From Pseudohalocynthiibacter aestuariivivens (GTDB lineage: Bacteria; Pseudomonadota; Alphaproteobacteria; Rhodobacterales; Rhodobacteraceae), in the NCBI RefSeq assembly GCF_018457175.1, contig NZ_JAGFNU010000006.1:1-64000 (forward strand): DNA of 64,000 bases, in the 5' to 3' direction. Below are positions 46,420-55,127 of this stretch, piece by piece (position 1 is the stretch's first letter; each line of letters opens with the position of its first letter). A program made the translations under genes and the position numbers. The notes under the pieces were generated by a model. That model ran no database searches and was not told where the DNA came from. It saw nothing but the letters and a program-made list of their open reading frames with translations.

Positions 46420-47748
46420 ATGGCAACAACACCCTTTGACAGCGCAATTACCCGTGACTTGTTTTACGACGCAGAGGTAGGAAAGCTGTTCACTGACAGT
46501 GCAGAAGTCCGGGCAATGATGCTGGTCGAGGGCACGCTTGCCAAGGTGCAGGGCAAGCTTGGCATGATCCCTGAAATCAGTGCTGCCGCCATTCACCGTG
46601 CTGGTCTTGAGATACAGATCGACCCCGGTGGGCTGTCAGCAGAAACCGGTAAAAACGCTGTCGTCGTCCCTGCCCTCGTCGCTGCATTCCGCAAGGCAAT
46701 GGAGGCACCGGAACACGCACAATACCTGCATTGGGGCGCAACATCGCAAGACATAATAGACACCGGGCTTGTGCTGCGTCTTCGACAGGTTTTGTCAATT
46801 TACGAGACACGGATAAAAGCGCTCGTCAAAACCCTCGGTTCACTGGCTGAGGAGCACGCAACTTTGCCAATGGCGGCGCGGACATGGGGTCAGACCGCCA
46901 CTGTCACAAGTTTTGGCGCAGTCGTTGCGAGCTGGGGAACCCCGTTTATCAATCATCTTGATCGACTGGCAGTATTGCGCCCACGCCTTCTGAACGTCTC
47001 TCTTTCCGGGGCGGCGGGAACATTGTCTGCAATGGGTGACGACGGCCCTAAAATACGCGCGGCCCTGGCAGAAGCCTTGTCTCTGAATGATCCGGCAAGG
47101 TCGTGGCATTCGACACGCGATAGTCTTGCAGAACTTGCAGGCTGGCTGACACTTGTTACCGGCAGCCTTGGAAATTTCGGCGAAGACATTTTGCTGATGA
47201 CACAATCAGGGATCAACGAGGTATCACTGTCCTCGGGCGGCGGTTCTTCGACTATGCCGCAAAAATCAAATCCGGTCTTGCCTTCGCTTCTGGTTGCTTT
47301 GGCTGGACAGACCTCGGCCCTTAACAATGTCATGCAATCCGCCACAAAGCACCGTCAACAACGTGACGGCGCGGCATGGATGTGCGAATGGATGAGCCTG
47401 CCGCAGATGTGCATGGCGACTGCGCGCGCCCTATCGGCAGCGACGGAACTAGCGAACACCCTAAGCCCGAACAATGCGGCAATGGCGGCCCATATCGACG
47501 ATGGCACCGGCCTGATCTATGCCGAAGCGTTGTCTTTCGCGCTGGTGCCCGGCCTTTCCCGTCCAGATGCTCAGGCTGCTGTAAAGGAGCTTTGCCAACA
47601 AATGCTTGATCAAAGAGAACCCTTACGCAAGCTCGCATCGAAACGGTGGCCGGACGTTGACTTTGGCACAATGTTTTCCCACATTGCCCAGCTTGGACAG
47701 GCCCCGGCGGAGGCACGAGACTTTGCGAAATCTGCTAAAGCTCTTTAA
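46420..47748 (+). CDS. pcaB: 3-carboxy-cis,cis-muconate cycloisomerase
   Basis: A 442-residue member of the fumarase/aspartase superfamily that cyclises 3-carboxymuconate to 4-carboxymuconolactone. Marks are YLHWGATSQDIIDTGLV, the central helix bundle, and the signature loop SSGGGSSTMPQKSNPVLPSL. This is a bacterial PcaB and is not related to the enolase-type muconate cycloisomerases such as the gene at 50209. It begins directly after the BKACE stop and ends the operon. Confidence 0.96.
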   Translation: MATTPFDSAITRDLFYDAEVGKLFTDSAEVRAMMLVEGTLAKVQGKLGMIPEISAAAIHRAGLEIQIDPGGLSAETGKNAVVVPALVAAFRKAMEAPEHAQYLHWGATSQDIIDTGLVLRLRQVLSIYETRIKALVKTLGSLAEEHATLPMAARTWGQTATVTSFGAVVASWGTPFINHLDRLAVLRPRLLNVSLSGAAGTLSAMGDDGPKIRAALAEALSLNDPARSWHSTRDSLAELAGWLTLVTGSLGNFGEDILLMTQSGINEVSLSSGGGSSTMPQKSNPVLPSLLVALAGQTSALNNVMQSATKHRQQRDGAAWMCEWMSLPQMCMATARALSAATELANTLSPNNAAMAAHIDDGTGLIYAEALSFALVPGLSRPDAQAAVKELCQQMLDQREPLRKLASKRWPDVDFGTMFSHIAQLGQAPAEARDFAKSAKAL

Positions 47749-47814
47749 CTAAACCGCGTAGTTCACTATCTACATCGGCACGTGCGGACATCCGGGCCGC
47801 GCGCGGAGCAAACC

Positions 47815-49035
47815 ATGTCCAACCGCCTGCCCATGTTGTTTATCCTGATCACGCTGATGATCGATTCCATGGGTATTGGGCTGATCATGCCCGTGATGCC
47901 GGATCTCATCATTGATGTGCAGGGTGGTGATCTTGCGTCTGCCGCTATATGGGGCGGCGTGCTGGCGACCAGTTTCGCCGTGATGCAATTCCTGTTCTCG
48001 CCTGTCGTTGGCAGCTTGTCCGACAGGTTTGGCCGCCGTCCTGTTTTACTTATTTCACTCGCTGTCATGGCGCTGGATTACGCGGTCATGGCGATTGCAG
48101 GCACGATCTGGCTGCTGTTTGTCGGACGCATCATTGGTGGCATCACTGCCGCCACGCAATCTACCGCGTCTGCCTTTGTTGCGGACATATCAGCCCCTGA
48201 AAAGAAGGCTCAGAATTTTGGGCTGATGAGCGCGGCTTTTGGCGTTGGCTTTGTGATTGGCCCGATGTTTGGCGGTTTGCTGTCGACCTTTGGGCCACGT
48301 GCGCCCTTTGTCGCCGCTGCGGCGCTGGCGGGGTTAAACTTCGCCTTTGGCTATTTTGTGCTGCCCGAAACCGTAACTGACCGCATCCGCCGCCCGTTTA
48401 TGTGGCGACGCGCGAACCCGTTTGGCGCCTTCAAAAACATTGGGAACTTGCCGGGCTTAAAAGGTCTTCTTGTGGTGTATTTCCTCTATCAGATTGCGTT
48501 CTTCGTTTATCCGGCAATCTGGAGCTATTTCACACAAGAACGCTTTGGCTGGGAACCGGTGATGGTCGGCTATTCTCTGGCTGCATTCGGTGTTTCCATC
48601 GCAATCGTACAGGGTGGGCTGATACGCCTGATCATTCCGCGTTTGGGCGAAAGTCGAACTGTGATTATAGGCTTTTTGTTCAACATGATCGCCTGTCTTG
48701 CGATTGGCACAATTACAAATGGCTGGGTGGTTCTTGCACTGACACCGCTGACAGCACTCGGCGCAATAGCTGGGCCTGCAATGCAAGGAATCATTTCACG
48801 CATTGCGGGCGATGATCAGCAGGGTGAACTTCAGGGAGTGCTGGCCAGTGTTGCCGCAATTGGCACAATCCTGTCGCCGTTGATTATGACCTCCACCTTC
48901 AGTTATTTCAGCAACCCGGCGGCGCCGATCTATTTGCCCGGGGCACCATTTTTGCTTTCGATGGTGCTTATGGGACTTTGCGCGTTCGTTTTTCTCGCGA
49001 CATCACGCCGTAGCGTTGCAACCTCAACACCATAA
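47815..49035 (+). CDS. MFS transporter, TetA/multidrug-efflux type
   Basis: A 406-residue major facilitator with 12 predicted membrane segments. The MFS motif A between helices 2 and 3 is GSLSDRFGRRPVLLISL, and the TetA-like N-terminus is LFILITLMIDSMGIGLIMPV. Motif C (GAAFGVGFVIGPMFGG, near AAFGVGFVIGPMFGGLL) suggests an antiporter that exports drugs. GGAGC precedes the ATG. It follows pcaB by 66 bases. It could export aromatic acids or be unrelated to the pathway. Confidence 0.85.
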   Translation: MSNRLPMLFILITLMIDSMGIGLIMPVMPDLIIDVQGGDLASAAIWGGVLATSFAVMQFLFSPVVGSLSDRFGRRPVLLISLAVMALDYAVMAIAGTIWLLFVGRIIGGITAATQSTASAFVADISAPEKKAQNFGLMSAAFGVGFVIGPMFGGLLSTFGPRAPFVAAAALAGLNFAFGYFVLPETVTDRIRRPFMWRRANPFGAFKNIGNLPGLKGLLVVYFLYQIAFFVYPAIWSYFTQERFGWEPVMVGYSLAAFGVSIAIVQGGLIRLIIPRLGESRTVIIGFLFNMIACLAIGTITNGWVVLALTPLTALGAIAGPAMQGIISRIAGDDQQGELQGVLASVAAIGTILSPLIMTSTFSYFSNPAAPIYLPGAPFLLSMVLMGLCAFVFLATSRRSVATSTP

Positions 49036-49126
49036 TCTCTGTTTGCGACATGTTTTTGTCGCGTGCCCCCTTGCAGCCCAGCGCTGAACTTCGCACCCTA
49101 CTGTGAACACAACAGGAGCTTTGCCC

Positions 49127-50212
49127 ATGTCCCAAATCCGCGCCGCCGTGGCACATACCTTCGGCCATCCCCTTTCCATCGAAGACGTGATACTACGCGC
49201 GCCCGAGATGGGTGAAGTCGAAGTCACGCTGGAAGCCTGCGCAATCTGCCACTCTGATATTGCGTTTATCGACGGTGGCTGGGGCGGAACCCTTCCTGCA
49301 GTCTATGGACACGAGGCGGCTGGCCGGATTTCGGCCCTAGGCCAAGGGGTTCAAGGCTATGCGGTTGGCGACCCGGTTCTTGTAACACTGATCCGCTCTT
49401 GCGGTGCCTGTGCACCTTGTTCAGGTGGCTCTCCGGTTTCCTGTGAATCGCCGACTCCGATGCATGGGCCGATCACACTGCCCGACGGCAGCCCGGTCGA
49501 GCAGGCAATGGCCTGTGGCGCATTTGCTGAAAAGGTTGTCGTGCACCCCAGCCAGATTGTTCCGATCCCCGAGAATATGGCGATGGATGTTGCTTCGCTC
49601 CTGTCTTGCGGCGTGATTACCGGTGTTGGCGCGGTGGTGAATTCTGCCGAATTGCGTCCCGGCCAGACCGCTGTCGTAATCGGCGCGGGTGGCGTTGGCC
49701 TTAACGCTATTCAGGGCGCACGCATCGCCGGTGCCGCAAAGATAATCGCCATCGACATGCTTGAGGAAAAGCTGGACGTCGCAATGGAATTTGGCGCGAC
49801 CCACGGGATTTTGGCAAGCTCCGAGAAACCCTGGGAACAGATTTCCGAATTGACGGGAGGGCATATGGCCGATGCTGTTTTCGTGACGGTTGGCGCGATT
49901 CCAGCCTATGAAAGTGCGCCGCGTTATCTTTCCCGCAAAGGCAAGATGGTGATGGTTGGCATGCCACACTCTGGAGCAAATGCATCCTATGAGCCGGTTG
50001 TCATCGCCGCTCTTGGGCAAAGCATGATTGGAACAAAGATGGGCGACGTTGTCTTGCGCCGCGATATCCCATGGTTGATCGACCTCTACCAGCAAGGCCG
50101 TCTGAAACTGGACGAACTGATTTCAGGTCGCTGGTCGCTGGATCAGATAAACGAGGCGATAGCCGATACCAAAACAGGTGCGGCACGCCGTAATGTGGTG
50201 ATGTTCAAATGA
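49127..50212 (+). CDS. Zinc-dependent alcohol dehydrogenase
   Basis: A 361-residue medium-chain dehydrogenase. The catalytic zinc cysteine and histidine are in ACAICHSDIAFID and YGHEAAGRIS. The structural zinc site is reduced to CGACAPCSGGSPVSCE. The NAD fold is VVIGAGGVGLNAIQGA. The start at 49127 follows AGGAG with proper spacing. It overlaps the downstream enolase-superfamily gene by 4 bases, so the two probably act in one route, perhaps sugar-acid or polyol breakdown. Confidence 0.87.
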   Translation: MSQIRAAVAHTFGHPLSIEDVILRAPEMGEVEVTLEACAICHSDIAFIDGGWGGTLPAVYGHEAAGRISALGQGVQGYAVGDPVLVTLIRSCGACAPCSGGSPVSCESPTPMHGPITLPDGSPVEQAMACGAFAEKVVVHPSQIVPIPENMAMDVASLLSCGVITGVGAVVNSAELRPGQTAVVIGAGGVGLNAIQGARIAGAAKIIAIDMLEEKLDVAMEFGATHGILASSEKPWEQISELTGGHMADAVFVTVGAIPAYESAPRYLSRKGKMVMVGMPHSGANASYEPVVIAALGQSMIGTKMGDVVLRRDIPWLIDLYQQGRLKLDELISGRWSLDQINEAIADTKTGAARRNVVMFK

Positions 50213-51447
50213 AACTGCGAGACCTTGAAATATTCACCGTTGCCCCGCCACCGCCCGGATGGGGTGGGCGCTACTGGACATTCGTGAAACTCACGACCGA
50301 CAACGGCATCGTTGGGTATGGAGAATGCTATGCCACATCGGTTGGCCCCAAAGCCATGGATGCCGTCATAACGGATGTCTTTGAACGGCACATGCAAGGT
50401 GAAAACCCCGAAAACATAGAGCTCATGTTCCGCCGCGCCTATTCCTCGGGCTTCACGCAGCGGCCTGACCTTACGGTGATCGGTGCATTCTCTGGTCTTG
50501 AAATCGCGTGTTGGGATATTCTTGGCAAGGCGCATGATCGCCCTGTTTATGCGCTGATGGGTGGACTGATGAATGAACGCATCCGCTCTTACACCTATCT
50601 CTACCCGATGGAACACCATTCGCTTAGCGAGTTCTGGACATCGCCTGACATGGCCGCAGAATGCGCTGCTGCAATGGTAGACTTGGGCTTTACTGCGGTG
50701 AAATTCGACCCGGCAGGCCCCTATACTGCGCGTGGTGGCCATATGCCCGCGATGAGCGATATCAGCCAGTCGGTCGCCTTTTGCAAAGCGATACGCGAGG
50801 CGGTTGGAGACAAGGCAGATTTACTATTCGGCACACACGGGCAATTCTCAACCGGTGGTGCCATACGACTTGGCAAGGCGATAGAGCCTTATTCCCCACT
50901 CTGGTTTGAGGAACCGATTCCGCCGGATAATGTAAATGAGATGGCCAAGGTCGCCCGCGCGACATCCACCCCGATTGCAACCGGTGAACGGCTGACCACA
51001 AAGGCTGAATTCGCAACAGTCCTGCGCTCGGGTGCGGCGACAATCCTGCAGCCCGCCCTTGGACGATCCGGCGGTATTTTGGAAACCAAAAAGATTGCCG
51101 CAATGGCCGAAGTCTACAACGCCCAAATAGCACCGCATTTATATGCGGGACCCGTGGAATGGGCAGCCAATATTCAGCTTGCCGCGAACATACCAAACCT
51201 GCTGCTTGCGGAAACCATTGGCACGGGCGGTGATTTCCACCTGCCGCTGATCAAACACTCCATAACCTGGGAAGACGGATTTATAATCGCGCCCACTGCC
51301 CCTGGGCTCGGCATTGAATTTGACGAAGGCCTTGCACGGGCCAATCCGTTCACTGGAACCGGCCTGCACCTTGAGATGCAGGAAGCGCCCTGTGACTACA
51401 AGAATGGCAACGTTTTCTTAGGTGGTGCTCCGGCGCGCGAAGACTAG
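50209..51447 (+). CDS. Enolase-superfamily protein (mandelate racemase/muconate lactonizing type)
   Basis: A 412-residue barrel enzyme. The N-terminal capping domain is followed by TAVKFDPAGPYTARGGHMP, ADLLFGTHGQ, LWFEEPIPPD (Glu234/Glu235) and ATGERLTT (Glu260). A histidine sits in IAPHLYAGPVEW. Sugar-acid dehydratases of this superfamily share the set. The first metal ligand is normally an aspartate two residues before the NG; here the region reads F-G-T-H-G-Q and the aspartate seems to be replaced by Gly208. It is coupled to the alcohol dehydrogenase by ATGA. Exact reaction is unknown. Confidence 0.82.
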   Translation: MKLRDLEIFTVAPPPPGWGGRYWTFVKLTTDNGIVGYGECYATSVGPKAMDAVITDVFERHMQGENPENIELMFRRAYSSGFTQRPDLTVIGAFSGLEIACWDILGKAHDRPVYALMGGLMNERIRSYTYLYPMEHHSLSEFWTSPDMAAECAAAMVDLGFTAVKFDPAGPYTARGGHMPAMSDISQSVAFCKAIREAVGDKADLLFGTHGQFSTGGAIRLGKAIEPYSPLWFEEPIPPDNVNEMAKVARATSTPIATGERLTTKAEFATVLRSGAATILQPALGRSGGILETKKIAAMAEVYNAQIAPHLYAGPVEWAANIQLAANIPNLLLAETIGTGGDFHLPLIKHSITWEDGFIIAPTAPGLGIEFDEGLARANPFTGTGLHLEMQEAPCDYKNGNVFLGGAPARED

Positions 51448-51478
51448 ATTTACAGACTTCGTGATTGGTCATCAAAAG

Positions 51479-51507
51479 AAAGAGGAGCGTTAAGAACGCT
51501 CCTCTTT
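51479..51507 (+). terminator. Terminator of the ADH/enolase-superfamily operon
   Basis: AAAGAGGAGCGTT and AACGCTCCTCTTT form a perfect 13-pair stem with an AAG loop, followed by GAGTTTGTT. The AAA/TTT ends allow use in both directions between the two convergent groups. Confidence 0.85.
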
Positions 51508-51545
51508 GAGTTTGTTATTAAGCGACGTTTGCTTTGCGCGGAGAT

Positions 51546-51589
51546 CAAGGATTTTCTAAAAATCCTTGTCAAAAATCTTTGTAAGATTT
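51546..51589. repeat. Tandem pair of hairpins (copy B)
   Basis: CAAGGATTTT-CTA-AAAATCCTTG (51546-51568) is a perfect 10-pair stem with a three-base loop. After one base a second hairpin follows at 51570-51589, with a shorter core AAATCTT/AAGATTT around a TGT loop. The layout matches the pair at 23740-23786. It lies between convergent genes and may be a terminator or a dispersed repeat. Confidence 0.7.
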
Positions 51590-51604
51590 ATTCTCCCACG
51601 TGGC

Positions 51605-52870
51605 TTAGCTACGTCCCTTCCATGGCACCAGATAGTTTTCAGCCTTACGCATCAGGATATCGATGCCGTAACCGATGACGCCAATCAGGATGATCCCCAT
51701 GATCACGATGTCGGTCAGCTGGAACTTTGAGGCCGCAATGATCATCATCCCGGCGCCCTTTTGCGCCGCAACAAGTTCTGCTGCCACAACTGTTCCCCAA
51801 CAAACACCCATTGCAACCCGCGCACCGGTAAAGATTTCCGGCAAAGAGTTGGGCACAATCACGTGCCGCATGATCTGACCACGTGACGCCCCCAACGAAT
51901 AGGCTGCGTGAATCTTGGTAATATTCACACCAGACACACCCGCCCGCGCTGCGATCGTCATGATCCAGAGCGCCGCAAGAAACAGCAACACGATCTTCCC
52001 GGTTTCCCAAATTCCGAACCAGATGATCACCAGCGGGATCAGAGCAAGTGGTGGTACGGGGCGCATGAATTCAACGATTGGATCAAACCAGCCACGGAAC
52101 CAACTGCTGAGCCCCATCGCGTATCCCAGCGGGATACCGACAAGTGACCCAAGGACAAAGCCTGCAATCACCCTCATCAGCGAGGAACTCAGGTGTTCGA
52201 TTAGCGTAAAGTTCTGATAGCCTGACCCGGAGATTTCAACAAGACGCGACCAGACCGCTTCAGGCGACGGCAGCCAAATCGGTTCCATTTGCCAGCCTTT
52301 TCTCGGCTCAAAATTGATCGTGCCTTTTCCTGTCAGACTGACCCGTCCGGCGTCGACCATAACTTCCTTGCCCGGCTCAATCGCCTGTCCGTCAATCGCC
52401 GTAATGCGAAAGCCGTCCTCTCCGCTTCCCTCATCATTTCCCTTTGTCTGAACAAGGCCGCTGCGCCATGCACCCACCGAAGCAACATCATTTTTAGCAA
52501 ACCCGTCGCCCGGTTCTACTTCGGGTTCTTCATCTGCGCTGCCGGTTTTGCGAACAACAACGGTGACCGTTGCGTCATCCGTCGCGCCCGCAGCATTCGT
52601 TGCGGTGTAGGTGAACGTCGCATCCCCAACAAAAGGACCCGGCGCATGAATCGGTGTCAACTTAGAGCCGGTAAAGGCACCCCAAATCAGAAATATGGAC
52701 AGAACTGAGATGATAGAGGCAGCCCTGTTGGGCTTTACCGCACTTTCGTCGCCGAATGTCACCGTCTTCAGACTGGTGAAATCATGCTTGGCGGTCATCA
52801 TTTTTGTTGCGGTACTCACAAGAAAAAAGGCACCTACAAACAAAATGATATAGATAATCAGAATGGTCAT
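51605..52870 (-). CDS. tauC: Taurine-type ABC transporter permease with adhesin-like insertion
   Basis: A 421-residue permease, far longer than usual TauC (about 275). Residues 200-420 are the normal permease domain (SSSLMRVIAGFVLGSLVGIP and the EAA-type loop SLGASRGQIMRHVIVPNSLP). The first 70 residues hold two membrane segments (2-21 and 51-67). Between them and the permease part lies a beta-rich piece (about 78-190) resembling tandem-95/bacterial Ig repeats: GDATFTYTATNAAGATDDA and FRITAIDGQAIEPGKEV. It overlaps tauB (ATGA) and pairs with TauA and TauB. Confidence 0.88.
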   Translation of the reverse strand: MTILIIYIILFVGAFFLVSTATKMMTAKHDFTSLKTVTFGDESAVKPNRAASIISVLSIFLIWGAFTGSKLTPIHAPGPFVGDATFTYTATNAAGATDDATVTVVVRKTGSADEEPEVEPGDGFAKNDVASVGAWRSGLVQTKGNDEGSGEDGFRITAIDGQAIEPGKEVMVDAGRVSLTGKGTINFEPRKGWQMEPIWLPSPEAVWSRLVEISGSGYQNFTLIEHLSSSLMRVIAGFVLGSLVGIPLGYAMGLSSWFRGWFDPIVEFMRPVPPLALIPLVIIWFGIWETGKIVLLFLAALWIMTIAARAGVSGVNITKIHAAYSLGASRGQIMRHVIVPNSLPEIFTGARVAMGVCWGTVVAAELVAAQKGAGMMIIAASKFQLTDIVIMGIILIGVIGYGIDILMRKAENYLVPWKGRS

Positions 52871-53673
52871 GCTGCGCCCTCCGTCCGGCCCATGATCTCT
52901 TCTTCCATTTCCCAGATCATCGACAGAATTTCTTCTCGCGTTTCGGAATAGCCTTTGGCTTTTTTCACCTCACGCAAATCTGCGTTCACACCCATTTCAG
53001 CATATGGCAACTGGTATTCCTTATGGATGCGCCCTGGCCGTGGTGCCAGCACCAACAACCGCTCACCCAGCAAAATAGCCTCTTCCACCGAATGGGTGAT
53101 CAGAATCACGGTCTTGCCGGTCTCTTTCCAAAGTTTCAGAACAAGGCCTTGCATTTTTTCACGGGTCAGCGCGTCAAGTGCACCTAACGGTTCATCCATC
53201 AGGATAACATCAGGGTCATTTGCCAGACATCGCGCCAGCGCAACACGCTGTTGCATACCACCTGACAATTCGTAAACCGCCTTGTCTTTAAAATCGCCCA
53301 ATCCGACGACCTCCAGCAAATGTTCAACGGTCTCGTTGCGCTCTGATCTGGGCAGCCCTTTCATCCGGGGTCCAAAATCAACGTTTTCACGCACGCTCAT
53401 CCATTCAAACAGCGCACCTTGCTGAAAGACCATTCCACGCTCTGCATCAGGGCCGGTCACTGTATGGCCATTCAGAACAACTTGTCCTTCAGTGGGCGCC
53501 AGAAAACCCGCGATGATATTCAAAAGCGTTGTCTTGCCGCAGCCCGATGGCCCAAGCACAGACATCAGCTCGCCTTCTTTGATATTCAGTGATACGTCCT
53601 TCAACGCCTGAATCGATGTTCCGTTCGGCAAGTCAAATCGCATTGAGATATTTTCGATTAATAGCCCTGTCAC
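52867..53673 (-). CDS. tauB: Taurine-type ABC transporter ATPase
   Basis: A 268-residue ABC ATPase that drives sulfonate import. Walker A is VLGPSGCGKTTLLNII, the ABC signature YELSGGMQQRVALARCL and Walker B VILMDEPLGALDAL. The GTG at 53673 follows AAGGGGA and gives the typical start VTGLLIENISMRF; a longer frame is not used. The C-terminus carries a short extension (SMIWEMEEEIMGRTEGAA). It belongs to the tauABC unit, coupled to tauC by a 4-base overlap. Confidence 0.93.
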   Translation of the reverse strand: MTGLLIENISMRFDLPNGTSIQALKDVSLNIKEGELMSVLGPSGCGKTTLLNIIAGFLAPTEGQVVLNGHTVTGPDAERGMVFQQGALFEWMSVRENVDFGPRMKGLPRSERNETVEHLLEVVGLGDFKDKAVYELSGGMQQRVALARCLANDPDVILMDEPLGALDALTREKMQGLVLKLWKETGKTVILITHSVEEAILLGERLLVLAPRPGRIHKEYQLPYAEMGVNADLREVKKAKGYSETREEILSMIWEMEEEIMGRTEGAA

Positions 53674-53740
53674 GCTAACGTCCCCTTTGCTGTCCCTAAT
53701 AGAAAAACGGCGCGCCGGATGGCGCGCCATTTAATAAGGT

Positions 53741-54742
53741 TTACATCGCAGATGCGGCCTGTAGCGCTGCCGTATTCACCGTTGCGTCATAAGAGTCGAG
53801 GGCTGAATCGATTGAACCTGCACCTACAAAGACGTCTGCGACGCCTTTCATGAAGATCTGGCTACCGCCACCGAGCCATTTATCGCTCAGCTGGTCTTCG
53901 ACGCTTGGGAAAGTGAAAGTAGCGATCGTCGCGCGGGTATCTTCCAGTTCCATACCAGCGTCCTTAGCGATAACCGGCAACATTTCTTCAACGCCTTCGC
54001 CAGAATTCCAGCGCTCGTTCATCTCTGCGGTGACAGCGAGGAACTTCGCAAGCAGTTCACCTTCTTCCGCAACAAAGTTTGCTGGTGCGGTTGTCACGTC
54101 AAACACCAGAATGCCGAGTTCTTCCTTTTCGGCTCCTGTCAGCAGCACGTTGCCGTTTTCTTTCATTCGACGCAGTGCGCCACCCCAACCGCAGGCCATA
54201 TCGATAGAACCTTGCGACAATGCAGCGGCACTTTCAGCAGGCGCCATGTCGACAACTTCCAACGACGCCACATCAACGCCAAAGTGGTTCATCTGAGACA
54301 AGAAGCCATAGTGCGCAGCAGTACCAAGAGGTACAGCAACTTTCTTGCCGGCAAGCTCGGACGCACTGGATGCGTCGATCTCAAGGCTCGATGCCACAAC
54401 GCAATTGTCGTTGTCAGAATAGGACACGGCCACGTCAACGATCTGGATGTCCTGACCAGCAGATACCGCAACTACGAAGGGCGGAACGCCCTGGCTGACA
54501 GAGATATCCACGTCGCCCGACGCCATCGCCGCGCTCATTGCAGTTCCGGTGTCAAACGCTACCCAGTTTACCTTGACGCCCATTGCTTCATCATAAAGGC
54601 CATTCACTTTCGCAAACTGAAAAGGCATCGGCCATTCCAGGAAGTAGGCGACAGTAATTTCGTCGGCAGCATATGCTGCCTGAGCACCCGTCAACATAGC
54701 TACACCAGCAACTGCACTCATAAATTTGGTTTTAAGTTTCAT
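53741..54742 (-). CDS. tauA: Taurine-type ABC transporter substrate-binding protein
   Basis: A 333-residue periplasmic binding protein with a clear signal peptide (residues 1-26, cut after AYA). The fold is the NMT1/TauA type: DEITVAYFLEWPMPFQFAK, VAFDTGTAMSAAMASGDVDI, AGKKVAVPLGTAAHYGFLSQ. Sulfonate contacts would come from the loops near these segments. The promoter region lies in the 385-base gap shared with tauR. It is the first gene of tauABC. Taurine is the likely ligand, though a related sulfonate is possible. Confidence 0.92.
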   Translation of the reverse strand: MKLKTKFMSAVAGVAMLTGAQAAYAADEITVAYFLEWPMPFQFAKVNGLYDEAMGVKVNWVAFDTGTAMSAAMASGDVDISVSQGVPPFVVAVSAGQDIQIVDVAVSYSDNDNCVVASSLEIDASSASELAGKKVAVPLGTAAHYGFLSQMNHFGVDVASLEVVDMAPAESAAALSQGSIDMACGWGGALRRMKENGNVLLTGAEKEELGILVFDVTTAPANFVAEEGELLAKFLAVTAEMNERWNSGEGVEEMLPVIAKDAGMELEDTRATIATFTFPSVEDQLSDKWLGGGSQIFMKGVADVFVGAGSIDSALDSYDATVNTAALQAASAM

Positions 54743-55127
54743 TCTTTTCTCCCGGTTATTTTACCGCTTCAGCGGTTTGATTTTATCGATTTGGAACAGC
54801 AAAACTTTTTTGTTTTGTCTTGATTTTGACCAAAGCATTACACAGCGAACCACAGAACCCGATTCCAAAATAGCCCCGAATTTCGATTGCGATTCTCTTG
54901 CTCCTTCCATTCTGAGACGTTTCTGCCAAGCCTTTCACAGAAATTTTGCAGACAAAAATTCTGCTCTAAGTCTAAGCAATTTCAAAATTTTTCAAGTTTT
55001 TTTGTTCGCGACCTCCACTCAGGAAACCGCTCTTGCGTCTCCTGCTATTGAACATGAATAATGCCTCATCGTAAAGTCCAGTATCTCCAGTTTACATTGC
55101 GCGATAAGACCAGTTAAAGAACACAAC
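54743..55127. promoter_or_regulatory. Divergent control region of tauABC and tauR
   Basis: No gene is seen in this 385-base gap. It serves as promoter DNA for tauA (minus) and tauR (plus). Visible items are the small palindrome ACCGCT-TC-AGCGGT in the tauA leader (54763-54776), AT-rich stretches, a GGGAGAAAA ribosome binding site before tauA, and the CTGG boxes at 55078-55114. Confidence 0.6.
55078..55114 (-). promoter_or_regulatory. Putative TauR boxes (ACTGG repeats) upstream of tauR/tauA
   Basis: On the minus strand ACTGG occurs three times: AACTGGTCTT, AAACTGGAGAT and ATACTGGACTTTA. Their CTGG cores lie at 55110-55113, 55087-55090 and 55078-55081, so the spacings are 23 and 9 bases. As I recall, TauR of Rhodobacter capsulatus binds direct repeats with a CTGGAC core. 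The match to that motif is inference. Confidence 0.5.

Noticed and set aside
47815-49035. Tetracycline resistance gene
   Set aside because: TetA-like motifs are shared by many drug and metabolite exporters; nothing shows that tetracycline is the substrate.
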